A stretch of DNA of 64,000 bases from Scenedesmus sp. ARA3 (taxonomy: Eukaryota > Chlorophyta > Chlorophyceae > Sphaeropleales > Scenedesmaceae), in contig RWJK01001787.1 of the NCBI GenBank assembly GCA_004335835.1, forward strand, positions 3,517-67,516, given 5' to 3'. The notes beneath the pieces were generated by a model. It searched no databases and was not told where the DNA came from. It saw only the letters and a program-made list of their open reading frames with translations. A program made the translations under genes and the position numbers. Below, in pieces: positions 1-11,746 of the stretch (position 1 is its first letter; every line of letters begins with the position of its first letter).

Positions 1-160
1 TTCAGGGGCCTGCAGGGAGCAGCAGGTGGGCTGGCTGTACACTGCTGTGCTAGCCGACATCAGCGTCGCAGGCGAAATGGCCAGCACATGCCTTGCTTGG
101 CGGCTGGTTTGCTGCATGAAGTTGTGTTAAGCTGCGGTGGACACGATTGCAACAAAGCAG

Positions 161-2830
161 CCTGGTGCGCTGTTGGCGGTGGCTTTCACACTGGCCTGCT
201 ACTTTGCAAAGACCACTGGGCTGCTGATACCGTTCAGGGGCCTGCAGGGAGCAGCAGGTGAGCCAGCCGTTCACTGAGTCGTACCATCAGCAGTATGTCA
301 TTTGCTGGCAGCTGCTCTGCAATGTTGTCAGCTGCACGCATAGCTGCGCCGCTGCCTGGATCAATGTCCCGCTTGTGCAGGCATGCCGGTGATGGAAAGA
401 AGTCTAGCTGCAATGTCTGGGACTGATCTGACCTGCTTCTGCTGCTGGTGCGTGTCTGCTGCAGTTGCGGCTTATGGCAGCACTGCCAATGGCGTGCTGG
501 CTGACACCTGGCCGCCACACCTGCGCGGAACAGCACTCGGCATTAGCACCATTCCCCTGGTGCGCTGGCTGGCTTGGTTTGACTGTTGGCACCTTGCGTT
601 GGTTGCTGCATGAGGGGAATCTCCTTGGTGGGCTGGCTGGCTTGCATATGGCACCTGGCCTGCAATGCTGCTGGAGGCGGCTTCATTGGCAGCTTGCATC
701 TGTTTGAAAATGTGCAAACGGCCGTGCCTTTCAGTGAAGCAGTCATGTCTGTCGGCTGCAGCCCACCACTGGGTTTCACATTGTAGTTGCATGGGACAGG
801 CAAGCAGCTTGGCAGTCTGGCATGCTGAGGCGCTTTGTAGTTTGCAACCTGACACGCATGCTGTGTGTGTCGTATGTGTGCTGCCCTTGCCGCCACGACA
901 GCTGATCGGCCCGCTGCTGGGTCCTGTGCTGGGAGGTGGGCTGGCTCAGGTGAGAGTGCACTGCATGCTCATCATCGTGTCACAATTTAAGCCAGAGCAA
1001 CGTCGCCATCGGCCCATGCTGCATGCTGTGACGTTTCAACTGCTTTTTCAATCAATTGCACTTCCGTCGCTGTCAAGGTGAAGTGGCACCAATGTTGCGG
1101 ACACGCCTGCCTCAGATGCAATCTGTCGTGCAATCTATGAACAGACAGACACGGCCAGCATGTGTTAGCCAGCCGTATGCTTGATCACTTACTGTCCTCT
1201 TCAAGTCTGACTTGGTTGACTCAAAGCTTGCTGAGCTTGTTGCTGACATCCCCTGCGGCAGGCGTTTGGCTGGCGGTCGACCTTCCTGGCTGTGGTGGTC
1301 ATGGCAGGTGGGGAGCCTTGCAGCTGTCAGTGTCATCACTTGTGTCACTCGTATCACTCGTGTCACTCTTGTCACTTTCGTCGCCTTCCTTGCTGTGGCA
1401 GTCATGGCAGGTGGGTGCCTTGTCGCTGTCAGTTTCATCACTCATGTCACCTTCCTGCATGTGGTGGTGGTAACGAGTGGGGTGCTCCGCAACTGTTGGT
1501 TTTGTCACTCTTGCCACCCTGCCTCGTCACGTTGTCACTCTCGCCACCCTCTTGACTGTGCTGATCATGCTGGGAAGCGTGCACGCATTGTCACCGTGCA
1601 GCATCATCCTGACTGGGGTTCCCACTCCTCGTTGAGTGGAGCATGTAATGTAATGTAGTGTAATGCATCACACCCCACCCCTGCCCTGTACTACGTTCAT
1701 GTGAGACATGCAATGCCACACCATGCATGCATACTGACACTCATACTGGCGTGTGCCTGCTTCACAGGTGCATGCTGATCCTCATACTGCTGTGCTTTTT
1801 CCTCTCTGCAGGTGGCGTCATCCTGCCGCTGATCCTGGTTGGAGTGCCAGAAACACACCACTACTGGAACTTGGCTCGCCTGCAGCGGCAGGACCCTGCT
1901 GCTGCAGAGGGCTTGAAAGAGGCTGCTGCCATTCGTGCGAGGCCTCCGCGCTTCCAGGCACCTTGGTACCCCTACCAGATACTGTTAGACAAGTGAGAGC
2001 ATGTCCGCCGCACAGGATTGCTATGTGGCCTGTGCATGTCTGTTTGTTGGTTTGCTTGCAATAACTGCAGCTAGCGGTGCCAATGTCTGCATACGTGTAC
2101 CCCTACCAGATACTGCTGGACAAGTGAGCGCATTGCAGGATACAGCAGCAACTTAAGGGCTTAGTTGCTGTGTGTTGCAGTTATGATGCTTGCTGGCAAC
2201 AAAGTTAGCTGCACAGCAAAGGAGCATGTGCTGTGCAGAAGCCAGCATGATGTTATCTTCAATTCATCATTTTGCCGCTGATGCTGCAGTTGTTTCAGGC
2301 ACATCTGCAGCATTGCTCACGCACTCCTTCGAACCTGCTGCTGTTCTTGCACTCTTACTCTATTTTTCCTTCCTTTCCTTCCTGCTGCAGGTATGTCATC
2401 CTGCACGCCACTGTCACACTTGTCACTTTTGGCAGCATGTTCTGCAGCGTGACCCAGCTGCCAGTGCTGCTGGCGCAGCCACCTTACGGCCCCACAGGCC
2501 ACGGCATGTCACCGGGCACGTAGTCAAACACCAACATGTCAGAACCTGCTGCCCTCGCTGATGCTGATGCCGCTGCCGCTGCTGCTGCTGCTGCTGCTCT
2601 CTCTATCTCTGCCTGCTCCCTCTTTTCCTCCCAACCTGCTGCAGGTACGTCATCCTGCACGCCACTGTCACACTTGTCACTTTTGGCAGCATGTTCTGCA
2701 GCGTCACTCAGCTGCCAGTGCTGCTAGCCCAGCCGCCGTACGGCCCCACAGGCCACGGCATGTCACCGGGCACGTAGTCAAACACCAACATATCACAACC
2801 TGCTGCCCTCGCTGATGCTGATGCCGCCGC

Positions 2831-2863
<33 letters not shown>

Positions 2864-3730
2864 CCACATCGCGGCCTGCTCCCTCTTTTGCCCCCAACTT
2901 GCTGCAGGTACGTCATCCTGCATGCTACTGTCACGCTGGTTACTTTTGGCAGCATGTTCTGCAGCGTGACTCAGCTGCCAGTGCTGCTGGCACAGCCGCC
3001 GTACGGCCCCACAGGCCACGGCATGTCACCTGGTACCATTGGCCTGGCATGCCTCAGTGCCAGTGCAGCAGGCATAATCGCTGCCCCGATCGGCGGGCGC
3101 ATTGCGGACTTCAGTGCAGCTGTACATGGCCGGAATGCACACCCACTGCAGCGGTTGATGTACAACAATGCGCTGAATCTGGTGCTGAAGCCGAATGGGC
3201 TACTGTTGTATGGCTGGACAGCGCAGTACAAGCTGCATGTGGCATTGCCGCTTGTAGGGATGTTCCTGATAGGTGTATCTAACAACGTGTACCTGCCGGG
3301 AATCTTCAGTTATGTCACAAACTACCGTCCTCAAGCAGCTGCAGCAGCAGCGGCTGGCATTCATTCGGTGATGTGCGTGGCATCTGGCGTGCTGACTATG
3401 TTTGGAGCTGTGGCAGTGCAGGCGTTGGGTTCTGGATGGATGTTTAGTATCCTAGCTGCGCTGAATCTGACGGTGTCGCTGGCGGCGGCTGCCCAGATAT
3501 GTGCCTGCAGTGGGGTGAGCAACTGGCAGCAGCTGCGGGAGTTCAGCAGCAGCAGCTTCAGAATGGTCAAGCAGCTGCAGCAGCTGCAGGAAAGTGCCGA
3601 GCTAGATGAGGAAGCAGCAGCAGCAGCAGCAGCAGGTGCTGCAGCAACTGATGAGAAGCCGCCACGTGATAGTGACGGTACAAAGGGGCAGAAAGCCAGT
3701 GCTGCTGCTGCAGCTGCTGACAGTGTATGA
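161..3730 (+). CDS. MFS transporter, DHA1-like drug/metabolite:H+ antiporter (3' part of gene)
   Basis: Integral membrane secondary transporter; the substrate cannot be read from the sequence. The exons I can join in frame are about 161-257, 465-559, 902-949, 1262-1307, 1812-1992 and 2908-3730 (TGA). The first has FRGLQGAA, the R-x-LQG pattern at the end of TM4. The next two give GVLADTWPPHLRGTALG followed by LIGPLLGPVLGGGLAQ, which is antiporter motif C (GP..GG) of 12-TM DHA1 proteins. AFGWRSTF and GVPETHHYW then mark the end of TM6 and the start of the central loop. The last exon carries the C-terminal hydrophobic segments and a hydrophilic Gln/Ala-rich tail. The 5' exons (TM1-3) lie before the window. 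The final exon's 5' part is present three times (separate entry); only the third copy stays open. Its 3' end faces that of DNAAF5. Family membership is firm; the exact start of the first exon is uncertain by a few bases. Confidence 0.84.
1607..1665 (+). mobile_element. Dispersed element with (TAATG)n tail, copy 1
   Basis: A core reading CCTGACTGGGGTTCCCACTC, then CTCGTTGAGTGGAGC, ends in a short array of TAATG units. The core can fold as a small hairpin (CCACTC/GAGTGG). It lies in an intron of the DHA1-like transporter. The same core and tail recur at 4476-4540 and, inverted, at 50314-50375. A conserved 3' core with a simple-repeat tail fits the 3' end of a non-LTR retroelement or SINE. GCATCA on both sides may be a target-site duplication, but it is too short to be sure. 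Confidence 0.5.
2391..3035 (+). repeat. Triplicated 5' part of the last MFS exon (exon echo)
   Basis: Three tandem units of about 255-263 bp start at 2391, 2645 and 2908. Each has a CTGCAG acceptor followed by about 130 bp encoding YVILHATVTLVTFGSMF and onward to HGMSPGT, then intron-like sequence with CTG tracts. In copies 1 and 2 the codon after GMSPGT is TAG. In copy 3 the sequence instead continues as ACCATTGG into the rest of the exon. Splicing to copy 1 or 2 would therefore truncate the protein. The copies differ by scattered substitutions, so this is not a simple read duplication. Confidence 0.9.
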
Positions 3731-3778
3731 AGTTGATTAACTTGTACATGGCTTGTTGCAGCAGTGATCTTGCTGTGT

Positions 3779-3783
3779 TGTAA
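3779..3783 (+). terminator. Candidate TGTAA polyadenylation signal of the MFS gene
   Basis: TGTAA, the usual polyadenylation signal of chlorophycean algae, occurs about 50 bp after the TGA stop at 3728-3730. The assignment rests on position and motif only; the pentamer is common by chance. Confidence 0.3.
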
Positions 3784-4375
3784 TCAAGAGCCTATGCAGC
3801 ACGACACGAATATCTGCATTGTTGCAGGAAGCAGCGGCAGCACGTGTTGGCTGTTTGTTTATGCTGCTCAGTTGCCAAATGCTTCAGGCAGCGCTGCAAC
3901 AGCTGGCTTCCTGCAACTGGTTGAGAGCTGCCGTCCATTTTTCAACAGTTTTCCATCGTACGAATTTCCTGCATGGCTACGTCGTGCTTCACAAGCTATT
4001 GTTGCTGACGCACAGGTCATGCCAATCTGGAGGTTGCAGGCTGTTGGTTATTCTGTTGGTTGCTATGGACAGTACAGAAATGCACTCTTTGTGCTGGCAG
4101 CCTACTTCAATATCACACACTGCACATCCTCAATCATGCATAGTGTGTTGCTGTAATTGCCGTACAAGCTGTAGGACCCTGCCCATGTGGATTTGGACCC
4201 TGCCCATGAATGCTGCTGGTGCCAACTGACCAGCGTTTTGTCACAACATCAAGCATGATTATGTGCTCTTTTGTGTGGCCTTGCATTGGTCCAATTTAAT
4301 CGGAATCAAGTTGTTGATATGTGGGATGCCTTCTGGTCATCGATTTGAAAATGCATTTGAATCCTGTGCATCATC

Positions 4376-4463
4376 TATGTGCTGCAGTATCAATAGTGTT
4401 CCTAATGTTGTTGCCCCCCTATGTGCTGCAGTATCAATAGTGTTCCTAATGTTGTTGCCCCCC
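4376..4463. repeat. 44-bp exact tandem duplication
   Basis: Two identical adjacent 44-bp units with no mismatches seen. It lies in intergenic sequence just before a (TAATG)-tailed element. No function is evident. Confidence 0.9.
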
Positions 4464-4475
4464 TATGAGCCTCTC

Positions 4476-4540
4476 GTTGGCTCCTGACTGGGGTTCCCAC
4501 TCCTCGTTGAGTGGAGCATGTAATGTAATGTAATGTAATG
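4476..4540 (+). mobile_element. Dispersed element with (TAATG)n tail, copy 2
   Basis: Begins GTTGGCTCCTGACTGGGG, continues through the hairpin core (CCACTC/GAGTGG) and ends with four TAATG units. It shares about 10 bp more at its 5' end with the copy at 50314-50375 than with the copy at 1607-1665. That pattern of different 5' lengths and a common 3' end is expected of 5'-truncated retroposon insertions. Confidence 0.5.
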
Positions 4541-4835
4541 TTGTCTCCACCTGGTCTTGAACGATTGTCCATATTGCAGTGTGTTCATGGTGCCAGTGTG
4601 GCTCCAGCATCTGCAGATGGTGCGAAATCAACACGTACTACGTAGTGTATACACGCATTGTTACTTCTTTCCCAGGTCCAGATGTAACCACCTCTCTCAT
4701 TACATCTGTTGGTGCATCTGCACTGGTGGCCAGGGGACTTGCCCAAGCGCAGCGTACATCGCAACCAACACTACCACCCGCAAAGCACATTCTCTGAATG
4801 CACCTGTTACCTAAAACACATTCTCAGTCCAAGAT

Positions 4836-5554
4836 CCATGAGGCCGCTGCTTGTGCTGCGCCGCACGCCGCCAGCACTCCGAGTGCGGCAGGCTGCCACA
4901 GCATACTGCGCCACCAGAACCACCACCCTCAAAACACACTGCCTGAATGTCATTGTGACATGTTTTGTAAACACACATTTTCAAGCAGCCATCAGGCCGC
5001 TGCTTGTGCTGCGCCGCATGCCGCCAGCACTCTGTCGCAGTAGTGGCGCTACCACCACCACCACCGGTCGCAGTACTGGCGCTACCACCACCACCACCAC
5101 CACCACCTGCTGGAACCTGCTCCCAAGAAAGCACTGCTGGAACCTGCTCCCAAGAAAGCATTCGCCAGCAGCCATCAGGGCGCTGCTTTTGCTTTGCCGC
5201 ATGCAGCCAGCACTCTGTTGCAGTAGTGGTGCTACCACCACCACCCTCCAAACACACTGCTGGCATCTGCTGCCAAAGAAAGCCTTGGCCAGAAGCCATC
5301 AGGGCGCTGCTTGTGCTGCAGCCAGCACTGTGTCGCAGCAGTGGTGCTAAGACCACCAGCTTCAAAACACACTGCTGGCACCTGCTCCCAAAATGCATTC
5401 GCCAGCAGCCATCAGGGCGCTGCTTCTGCTTTGCCGCATGCCGCCAGCACTCTGTCGCAGTAGTGGCGCTACCACCACCACCCTCCAAACGTTACCTAAA
5501 ACACACGGCTGGCAGCTGCTGCCACAGAGCCAAAGAGCCATTCGCCAGCAGCCA
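4836..5554 (-). repeat. Five diverged copies of the DNAAF5 terminal exon end, downstream of its stop codon
   Basis: Read on the minus strand, segments at about 4847, 4988, 5173, 5298 and 5410 each repeat the end of the last DNAAF5 exon: RHYCDRVLAA followed by ALA/LYS/GLU-rich residues, Pro and a TGA stop. They are separated by variable sequence with GGT/CCA triplet runs and a CAGCAGTGTG-type block. Spacing is about 110-190 bp. The copy nearest the gene is the real coding end (stop at 5555-5557). The others lie past the stop and can only be 3'UTR or flanking DNA, so they cannot be alternative coding exons. Confidence 0.85.
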
Positions 5555-8500
5555 TCAGGGCGCTGCTTGGGCTGCAGCCAGCACTCTGTCGCAGTAGTGG
5601 CGCGCCCTGAAGCGACCCTGCACCCTCTTCACCTCAGCAGCAGCAACAGCAGGCTGCGTGGCCGCCAGCGCCTCCAACACCTGCAGGCACAGCAGCATAG
5701 ACCATCACGAATCAGAGATGACAATGATCCCTCTGCCTGCTGCTCTAGCGTACGCACAGTGCAAGGATGCTGCTTGCTTGTAAGTTGCCGCCAGCGCCTC
5801 CAGGACCTGCACGAAAAGCATCAAGGAGCGGCGGCAATGAGAGGGAACAAGAACCCCCTGCCTGCCGCTCCAGCCTCAGCGCTTGCAAGAGCGCTGCTCT
5901 TTTGGTTGGCTGCTCAAACCCATCTGACCTGCTCCAGCAGCAAATGTGTTTTCAGGACGTAACGCTCTCACTGAATGCAAACTGCGGCGCACCAGATGCA
6001 ATCAACTGCTGCTGCCCACCACACCTGCAAGCACACCAACGCATATGCTCGCAGCATTGCACGCCTCTACTCGCACAGCAACCAGCCGAGAGAGTCTTAT
6101 ACCCAATACATCAGACACACCTGGCACGCTGCTTCCGCTACCTCTGCATCCCCATCATCCATGTGCAGCACCACACCAGCAGCCAGGTAGCCGCTGTTGG
6201 TACGACATACCAGCTGCTCCCACCATGTCCACCTCACATACAAAACCCATTTCCTGTATCGCAACACTGCAAAGAGCTACCTGCACACAACAACCTGCTG
6301 AGCTACAGCACAATGCCTACCTGGCACGCGGCCTCTGCTACTTCCTGGTCCCCATCATCCATGTGCAGCACCACACCAGCAGCGAGGTAGCCGCTGTTGG
6401 TCTCGCAGTAGCTGCTGCCAGCAGAGCGCACAAAATCCACCAACGCCGCACACGCAGCGATGCGCACCTGTGCGCATTTATAGCAGCAGCAGCATCAAGG
6501 AAGCTTGTCACACACAGGTTGGAATAATGCAAATGGGGTGCAGCGTCATATTCACACCCTGTGCAGGCTTGCAGCTACTCAAAACACCAATGCAGCTGGC
6601 ACGGGCATCGCGTAGCAAACACGATACGCTTGACTCGCCAGCATACCTTGTTGCTGCTGTCATCCAGGCGCTTCAGCAGCTCTGGGTAGATGGCCCTGCG
6701 CTGCTCATCACTCAACCGCTGCCCCACCTGCAGAAACACAGAAAGAAGAGCCGCAGGATGGCTTGTTAAGTAATGCCCTGCAGCTCAATGGCCCTGCGCT
6801 GCTCATCCCTGAGCCGCTGTCCCACCTGCATGATTCGCAGCAAGCAGGCGCATGAAGCTCACTCCCAGATGTCAAGCTGCTGCTGGTCACGGTGTGACGT
6901 ACACCGAGGCGGCAACAGATGCGCTGCTGCACTATGTAACCAAGCGCTAGCAGTGTGCCCGTGGTCCATGCAGGATAGGTGCCAACCAATGCATGCCACT
7001 TAATCACCGCAGCGGTTCAGCAGCAATGCTGCACATAACACCCAGGCTGCAACGCACCTGCTGCAGCAGCAGCCGCTCCACGTAGCAAGCAGTGTGCCTC
7101 ACGTCGCTGCACCAGTCCTCATCCAGTCATACAGCAGGCAATGCATAGAAACCATTTCAACAGCCCTCTCAAGTAGCAGAAATGCACGTGCCGCACCTGC
7201 TGCAGCAGCAGCCGCTCCACGTAGCATGCGGTGTGCCTCACATCGCTGTACCAGTCCTCATCAAGGCACTGCGCCAGCAGCGGCAGCAGCCCACCACCCT
7301 GCTGCTGCACCGCAGCCAGCAGCACCTCTGGCGGGGCCAGCTGTGCTGTTAGGAAGGTGGCCAGGGCTGTGATGGCTGAGAAGCGCACCGCAGCTGCAGC
7401 CTGGGGTAACATGCGCACACAGGCAGCAGAAACACATAAGTAGTGAAAGGAAGCTTCAGCAGCTAGGGCTGTGATGGCTGAAAAGTGCACCGCAGCTGCA
7501 GTTTGGGGTAACATGCACACAACACGCAGACACACAGAGGCAGCAGAAACAGCAGTAGTAAAAGTGGGCTGCACAAACACCGCAACAACGCATTCAGGTG
7601 AACGACACTGCAAGGGGCTTGACCGTAGCTCTGGTGTCGAAAGTACACATGAAGCCATGCCAAGAATCGCGCACACGCACGCACTTTGCCTGCCCTCCAG
7701 ACCAGCGGTGGCATCAGCAGAGCCGCCAGCACCAGCGCAGCATTGCTGCCGCTGAATGCGCCAGCAGTGCCGGGGTGCTCCATCAAGCTGTCCAGCAGCC
7801 GCAGCAGGCTCAAGCGCAGCGAGGCGTCCCTGTCTGCATCAGCCAGGATAGGCTGCAGCACCTGCAGGTGCAAGGAAGAATGCAGCAGGAGTGCGTGATC
7901 CTACAGACTCGGCCTCCAGCACACAGCACGGCAAGATCTTGGCCAATCCAGCTGCACAGGCATGAATTTCTTGCTGATAGCTTACCGCATCTGTAGCCCC
8001 AACAATGCACAAACTAGCCAGTCCGCATTCTAATGCAATGCAGCGTCCATATAAGAGGAACCACACAACCACCTACTTCGCATGAATGCTTAGATGCCAA
8101 TGTGAGTACTGTATCAACAACGCACCTGAGCAATTTGAGGCAGCAGCGCAGCCAGGCACGGCCCCTCTGCCGTACGCATCAGCGACATAAAGCCCCGCAG
8201 ATTGGCGCTGCCAGCGCTCCAGCTGTCTGCATCAGCAGTTAGCTCAGCCAGCATCTGTTGCGCATGTGCCTCTGCCAGCTGGCCTGCTCCTGCAAGCCCA
8301 CAGCGCTGCGCAAGCTGCTGCAGTGCAGCAGCAGCCCTGCTGACGCTGCTGCTGTCATCTACTGCTGCTGCTGCTGCTGTTGGTCCCTCTGCTTCCTGCT
8401 GTGCTGAGAACGTGCCATGCAGCTGCAGCAGGATCAAGTACAGCTGCTGCGCACATGCTTTACAAGCATTGTCTGGCATCCACAGCAGCAAATTAGTTAC

Positions 8501-11250
8501 AACTGACAGCAGCTGCAGCTGCACGCCTACATGCTCGCTGCAGCGGACATCTTCTGCAGCTAGCGCAGCAACCAGCAGTTGCAGCAGCTGCGGATCTGGC
8601 TGCTGCTGCGCTGCCGCTGCTGCAGCGACCAGGCATGATGTAACAACCAGCGTATTGGCCCGGCTAATGTCACCTGCCTTAGGATCTGACAGTGCATCAA
8701 CGAGCAGCGGCAACCAAGCATTGCAAGGCACAAATGCACCAACTGCTCGGCAACATGAGGCCAGTGTGGTGACGATCTCTGGCTCTTCCTCTGTCATTGC
8801 TGCTGTGAGGGCTGCCAGCAGCTGCTGCAGGTGTGGCGTGGCTGCCGGGCCAGCCAGCACCAGGCAGGTGTGCAGGGACCTGCACAGTGAATATCACACA
8901 GCGCAATGCAAGTGTTACGACTGTGCACTAGATGCGGTAGATCACAATCGTCAGCATCCTGCTGTCAATGAGGTGGCGGAGCTGCAACAAGTGCACATCA
9001 AAGTGCCGACACAACCCTGGCCGCTTCACGGCAGAACCAAGTGAGAGGATTAGCATGCCTCTGGTGGCTCCAGAAGTCTACTACCATCCTTCCCTATCTG
9101 AGCACTTGCTGCCCTGCCCTGCAGCACCCACCTTGCAGCTGCAGACCTCAAGCTGCTAGTCCACTCCTTCAAGCCTGCCAGGATGCCTGGCAGCAGCTGC
9201 GGCAGCAGCTGCGCTACCATGCGCCTGCAGCCGACAGCTGGCAATCCCTTGAAAGGTGGCAGCAGCTGCGCAGCAGCCACTGCTGCTGGGGAAGCAGGTA
9301 GATCGCCAACGCTGTGCAAGCTTGCTGCTGGCTGCTGCTGCTGCTGCGGCGGCGGGTCATCTATGTCCATTGGGGCGGCTGCAGAGTCCGGCTTGTCAGC
9401 TGGTGTGGCTGCTGCCAATGCAACTGGAGCTAACTGCTGCTGCTCCCAGGCAGCTCCAGCCTGCTCTACAGCTGCCAGTGCTGCTGCTGCTATGCTCTCC
9501 TGCGCATCCGTGACACCCAGCAGCAGCAGCGGCAGCAGCACCGGCGCATACGTCTTGCACCTCGCGTGCGCGGCTGCCGCATCCTGCTGCTGCTGCTGGT
9601 CCTGCTGACACCCCAGCCAGCTGGCCAGTGCTGCATAGTATGCTTCCCGCACTGCTGCTGCCCTGTCAAACGTAAGGGGCTTGACAGCAGGGGACAGCTG
9701 GGTCTGTAGGATGCCTGCAGGGATCCCAGATAGCACCAGGGCCTGTAGGCCTGACAGAATGGCCAGGCGCACCTTGCTGTGCTGGTGCGCCAAGCCTGGC
9801 AACAGCGCCTGAAGCAGCAGCAGCACACATACGAAAGGCCTGGGTGAGCATGTCCTTCAGCGCAACAGCTGTTGCAACAAGCGTGCAAATCGGGAGGATG
9901 TTGTTACAACTACACGCCGACAACCATTGTCGAGCACGCTCAATAGATTTGCACTGCACATGCATGTTTTAACATTGCAGCGCAGGACTGCGGCACCCGC
10001 AAGGCATGCTGTGCCAAACACCTGCTGCATCCCACACACCTGCAGCAGCCGCTCTGCCTGGCCCTCCAGTGCCCCTGCAGGCAGCCTGCCTGCAAGTGCC
10101 ACGAGTGCTGCAGCTGCTGCCTTTTTGGCATCTGGGAAGGCGTCCTCACAGCCGCGTGCCAGCAGCAGCGACAGCTCCTCAACAGCAGGGGTGAGGGCGC
10201 TGCATGCAGCAGGCGCAGCAGCAGACGCAGCATTGCGTGAGCATGCATGGCTCCATTGACTGTCAACTGCAGTGTAAAGCAGCACGGCAACATGCCAACA
10301 AACGATCACACCCGTGCAGGACATGCATGTGTATCTGCTGCCACGCGGTTGCACCACTACCTCGCTATTGCAACGGCAGTTTTTACCTGGCGGCGGCCTT
10401 GCTGACCAACGCCTCTAGCAGCTGCAGCCCTGCAAGACGCACTTCCTGAGCAGGGCTCCTGCAGCTGCTGTGTGCTTCCTAGAATCCTAAAGGCCAACAA
10501 TTGAACATCTATGTCAATCGAAATTTTCTGCAGCCTCACCAGGTGGCTGCCTTGCTGATCAGCGCCTCCAGCAGCTGCAGCCCAGCCAGCCGCACTTCCT
10601 CGGCAGGTTCCTGCAACTGCTCTGGCCTACTTCTCAACCACCTATTTCACCTTGCTTTTACAAGCTCTTTTCAACAGCCTCACCTTGTGGCTGCTTTGCT
10701 GATCAGAGCCTCCAGCAGCTGCAGTCCTGCAAGCCGCACCTCCTCGGCAGGTTCCTGCAGTGGCAGCTGCCCCATTCTAACCACCATCTGCGGCAGCAGC
10801 CCAGGCAGCAGCGCCCCTGGGTCTGATAGGAGGGGCGCTGCCTCCAGCAGCAGCTGCAGCGCTGTCAGGCGGCAGCGCTCCAGCGGGTCTGACAGCAGCA
10901 GCACCAGGGGCGGCAGCAGCGGGCCTGCAAGCAGTGCCTGCAGGAAAGATGAAGTAGAAGAAACAAAAGACAGCGGCAGTGGGCATGCCACAGCGGGTGC
11001 GTCAGCAAGGCACTGCTAGAGTGCTGCACACGCGTGACACATCTGCTTGCAGGAAACGTGCCGGACTTTGTGCTCAGCGTGGCAGCTGATGACTGGCATA
11101 AGAGCCAGAACTGTGGTGGTACGGGGTTGACTGGGCCAGCTAGCATGTGCACACAACTGCAGTCCTAACGCTGCGTGATCTGAAACTTGCGCACGCGCAG
11201 CTCCGCACCACCCAAGCAATCATGCAGTCATTTCATGAGCTTACGGCCAC

Positions 11251-11284
<34 letters not shown>

Positions 11285-11746
11285 ATGTGCATGCACAGCT
11301 GCTGGGGTGTGTTGGCTTACCTGCATCATGTTGCTGCTAGCCTTGGGTGTCGCTGCATCACCCCGAAGCAGCTTTGCATGCAGCGCTGCCACAGCATTCT
11401 TCCTCACGCCCCTGTCTGTATCTGCCAGGCAGTTCAGCGTGCGCTGCAGTGTAGAAAGATACTGCTGCAGCTCTTCCTGTGTGACGCCTGCAGCTGCAGG
11501 GTCGTAGCTGCTGCTTGCTCCTGCAGGCCTGTGTGCATCCCTGCTACAGCTAGGGTCATCAACTGCGATGTGCTTTGCATGCTGAGCACCACTAGGTTGA
11601 CTCTTGGGCAACACTCTAGTATGAGTTGTCACGCCTGGGATGCCAAATCCTTGCACGCCTGTAGTCCTGCTGCGTGGTACAGCTGGTTTGGCATTCAGCT
11701 CCCGCCAAATCTCAGCTACTGACTTCTTCTTTGGTGGTGCTGCCAT
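5555..11746 (-). CDS. DNAAF5: Dynein axonemal assembly factor 5 (HEAT-repeat protein HEATR2)
   Basis: Cytoplasmic HEAT-repeat scaffold needed to preassemble axonemal dynein arms before import into cilia. Ten exons join in frame (about 1001 residues): 11321-11746, 10684-10937, 10040-10199, 9132-9808, 8126-8879, 7685-7861, 7197-7400, 6647-6727, 6321-6467 and 5555-5680. The start is the ATG of MAAPPKKKSVAEIW. Helical repeats run throughout. The exons give GCRRMVAQLLPQLLPGIL with KEWTSSLRSAAA, MPPLVWRAGK with AAAAVRFSAITAL, LLKRLDDSSNKVRIA, VVLHMDDGDQEVAEA and a C-terminal GRFRARHYCDRVLAA. Each aligns by eye to the order of motifs in animal HEATR2 (C..LV...L..LL..L.DW, P.L.W.AGR.AAA.R, LLKRLDD.SNEVR, ..L.HLDD.DE, ..YCD.LL). 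An N-terminal extension of about 100 residues and an acidic Gln-rich insert (near 9350) are unlike animals. It is divergent to COPA across about 1.8 kb. Confidence 0.9.
6118..6200 (-). repeat. Echo of DNAAF5 exon 9 3' part in the following intron
   Basis: On the minus strand this repeats GYLAAGVVLHMDDGDAEVAE plus a donor-like GT. It is a diverged copy of the exon ending at 6321. A second echo, of the next exon's start (GTCCTGGAGGCGCTGGCGGC with an upstream CAG), lies at about 5788-5816. Both copies keep the splice-site bases. Confidence 0.85.
7060..7510 (-). repeat. Echoes flanking DNAAF5 exon 7
   Basis: True exon 7 is 7197-7400. A copy of its 3' part (encoding DEDW..DVRHTACYVERLLLQQ, with the donor) lies at about 7060-7125, downstream in transcription. 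A copy of its 5' part (AAAVHFSAITAL, with an acceptor) lies at about 7460-7505, upstream. A similar echo of exon 8's start lies at 6777-6828. Confidence 0.82.
10386..10625 (-). repeat. Two echoes of DNAAF5 exon 2 3' end
   Basis: Copies at about 10543-10612 and 10386-10460 repeat the coding end EPAEEVRLAGLQLLEALIS of the exon at 10684-10937. They carry diverged bases and donor-like GT ends. They lie in the intron between exons 2 and 3. Confidence 0.85.

Larger units (their letters stand above)
3731..4475. other. Convergent intergenic region 3' of the MFS gene
   Basis: No gene is supported here. It holds the 3' flank of the transporter and an exact 44-bp tandem duplication (4376-4419 and 4420-4463) beginning TATGTGCTGCAGTATCAATA. 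The open frames present show no codon or motif support. Confidence 0.6.

Noticed and set aside
1..26. Copy of the FRGLQGAAG exon end at the very start of the window
   Set aside because: It matches 232-257 but is cut by the window edge, so I cannot tell whether it is the true exon end or an echo; not annotated separately.
4811..5488. 225-codon minus-strand open frame rich in Gly/Ala/Cys
   Set aside because: It runs through the echo array of the DNAAF5 terminal exon in a different frame; its repetitiveness follows from the DNA repeat.
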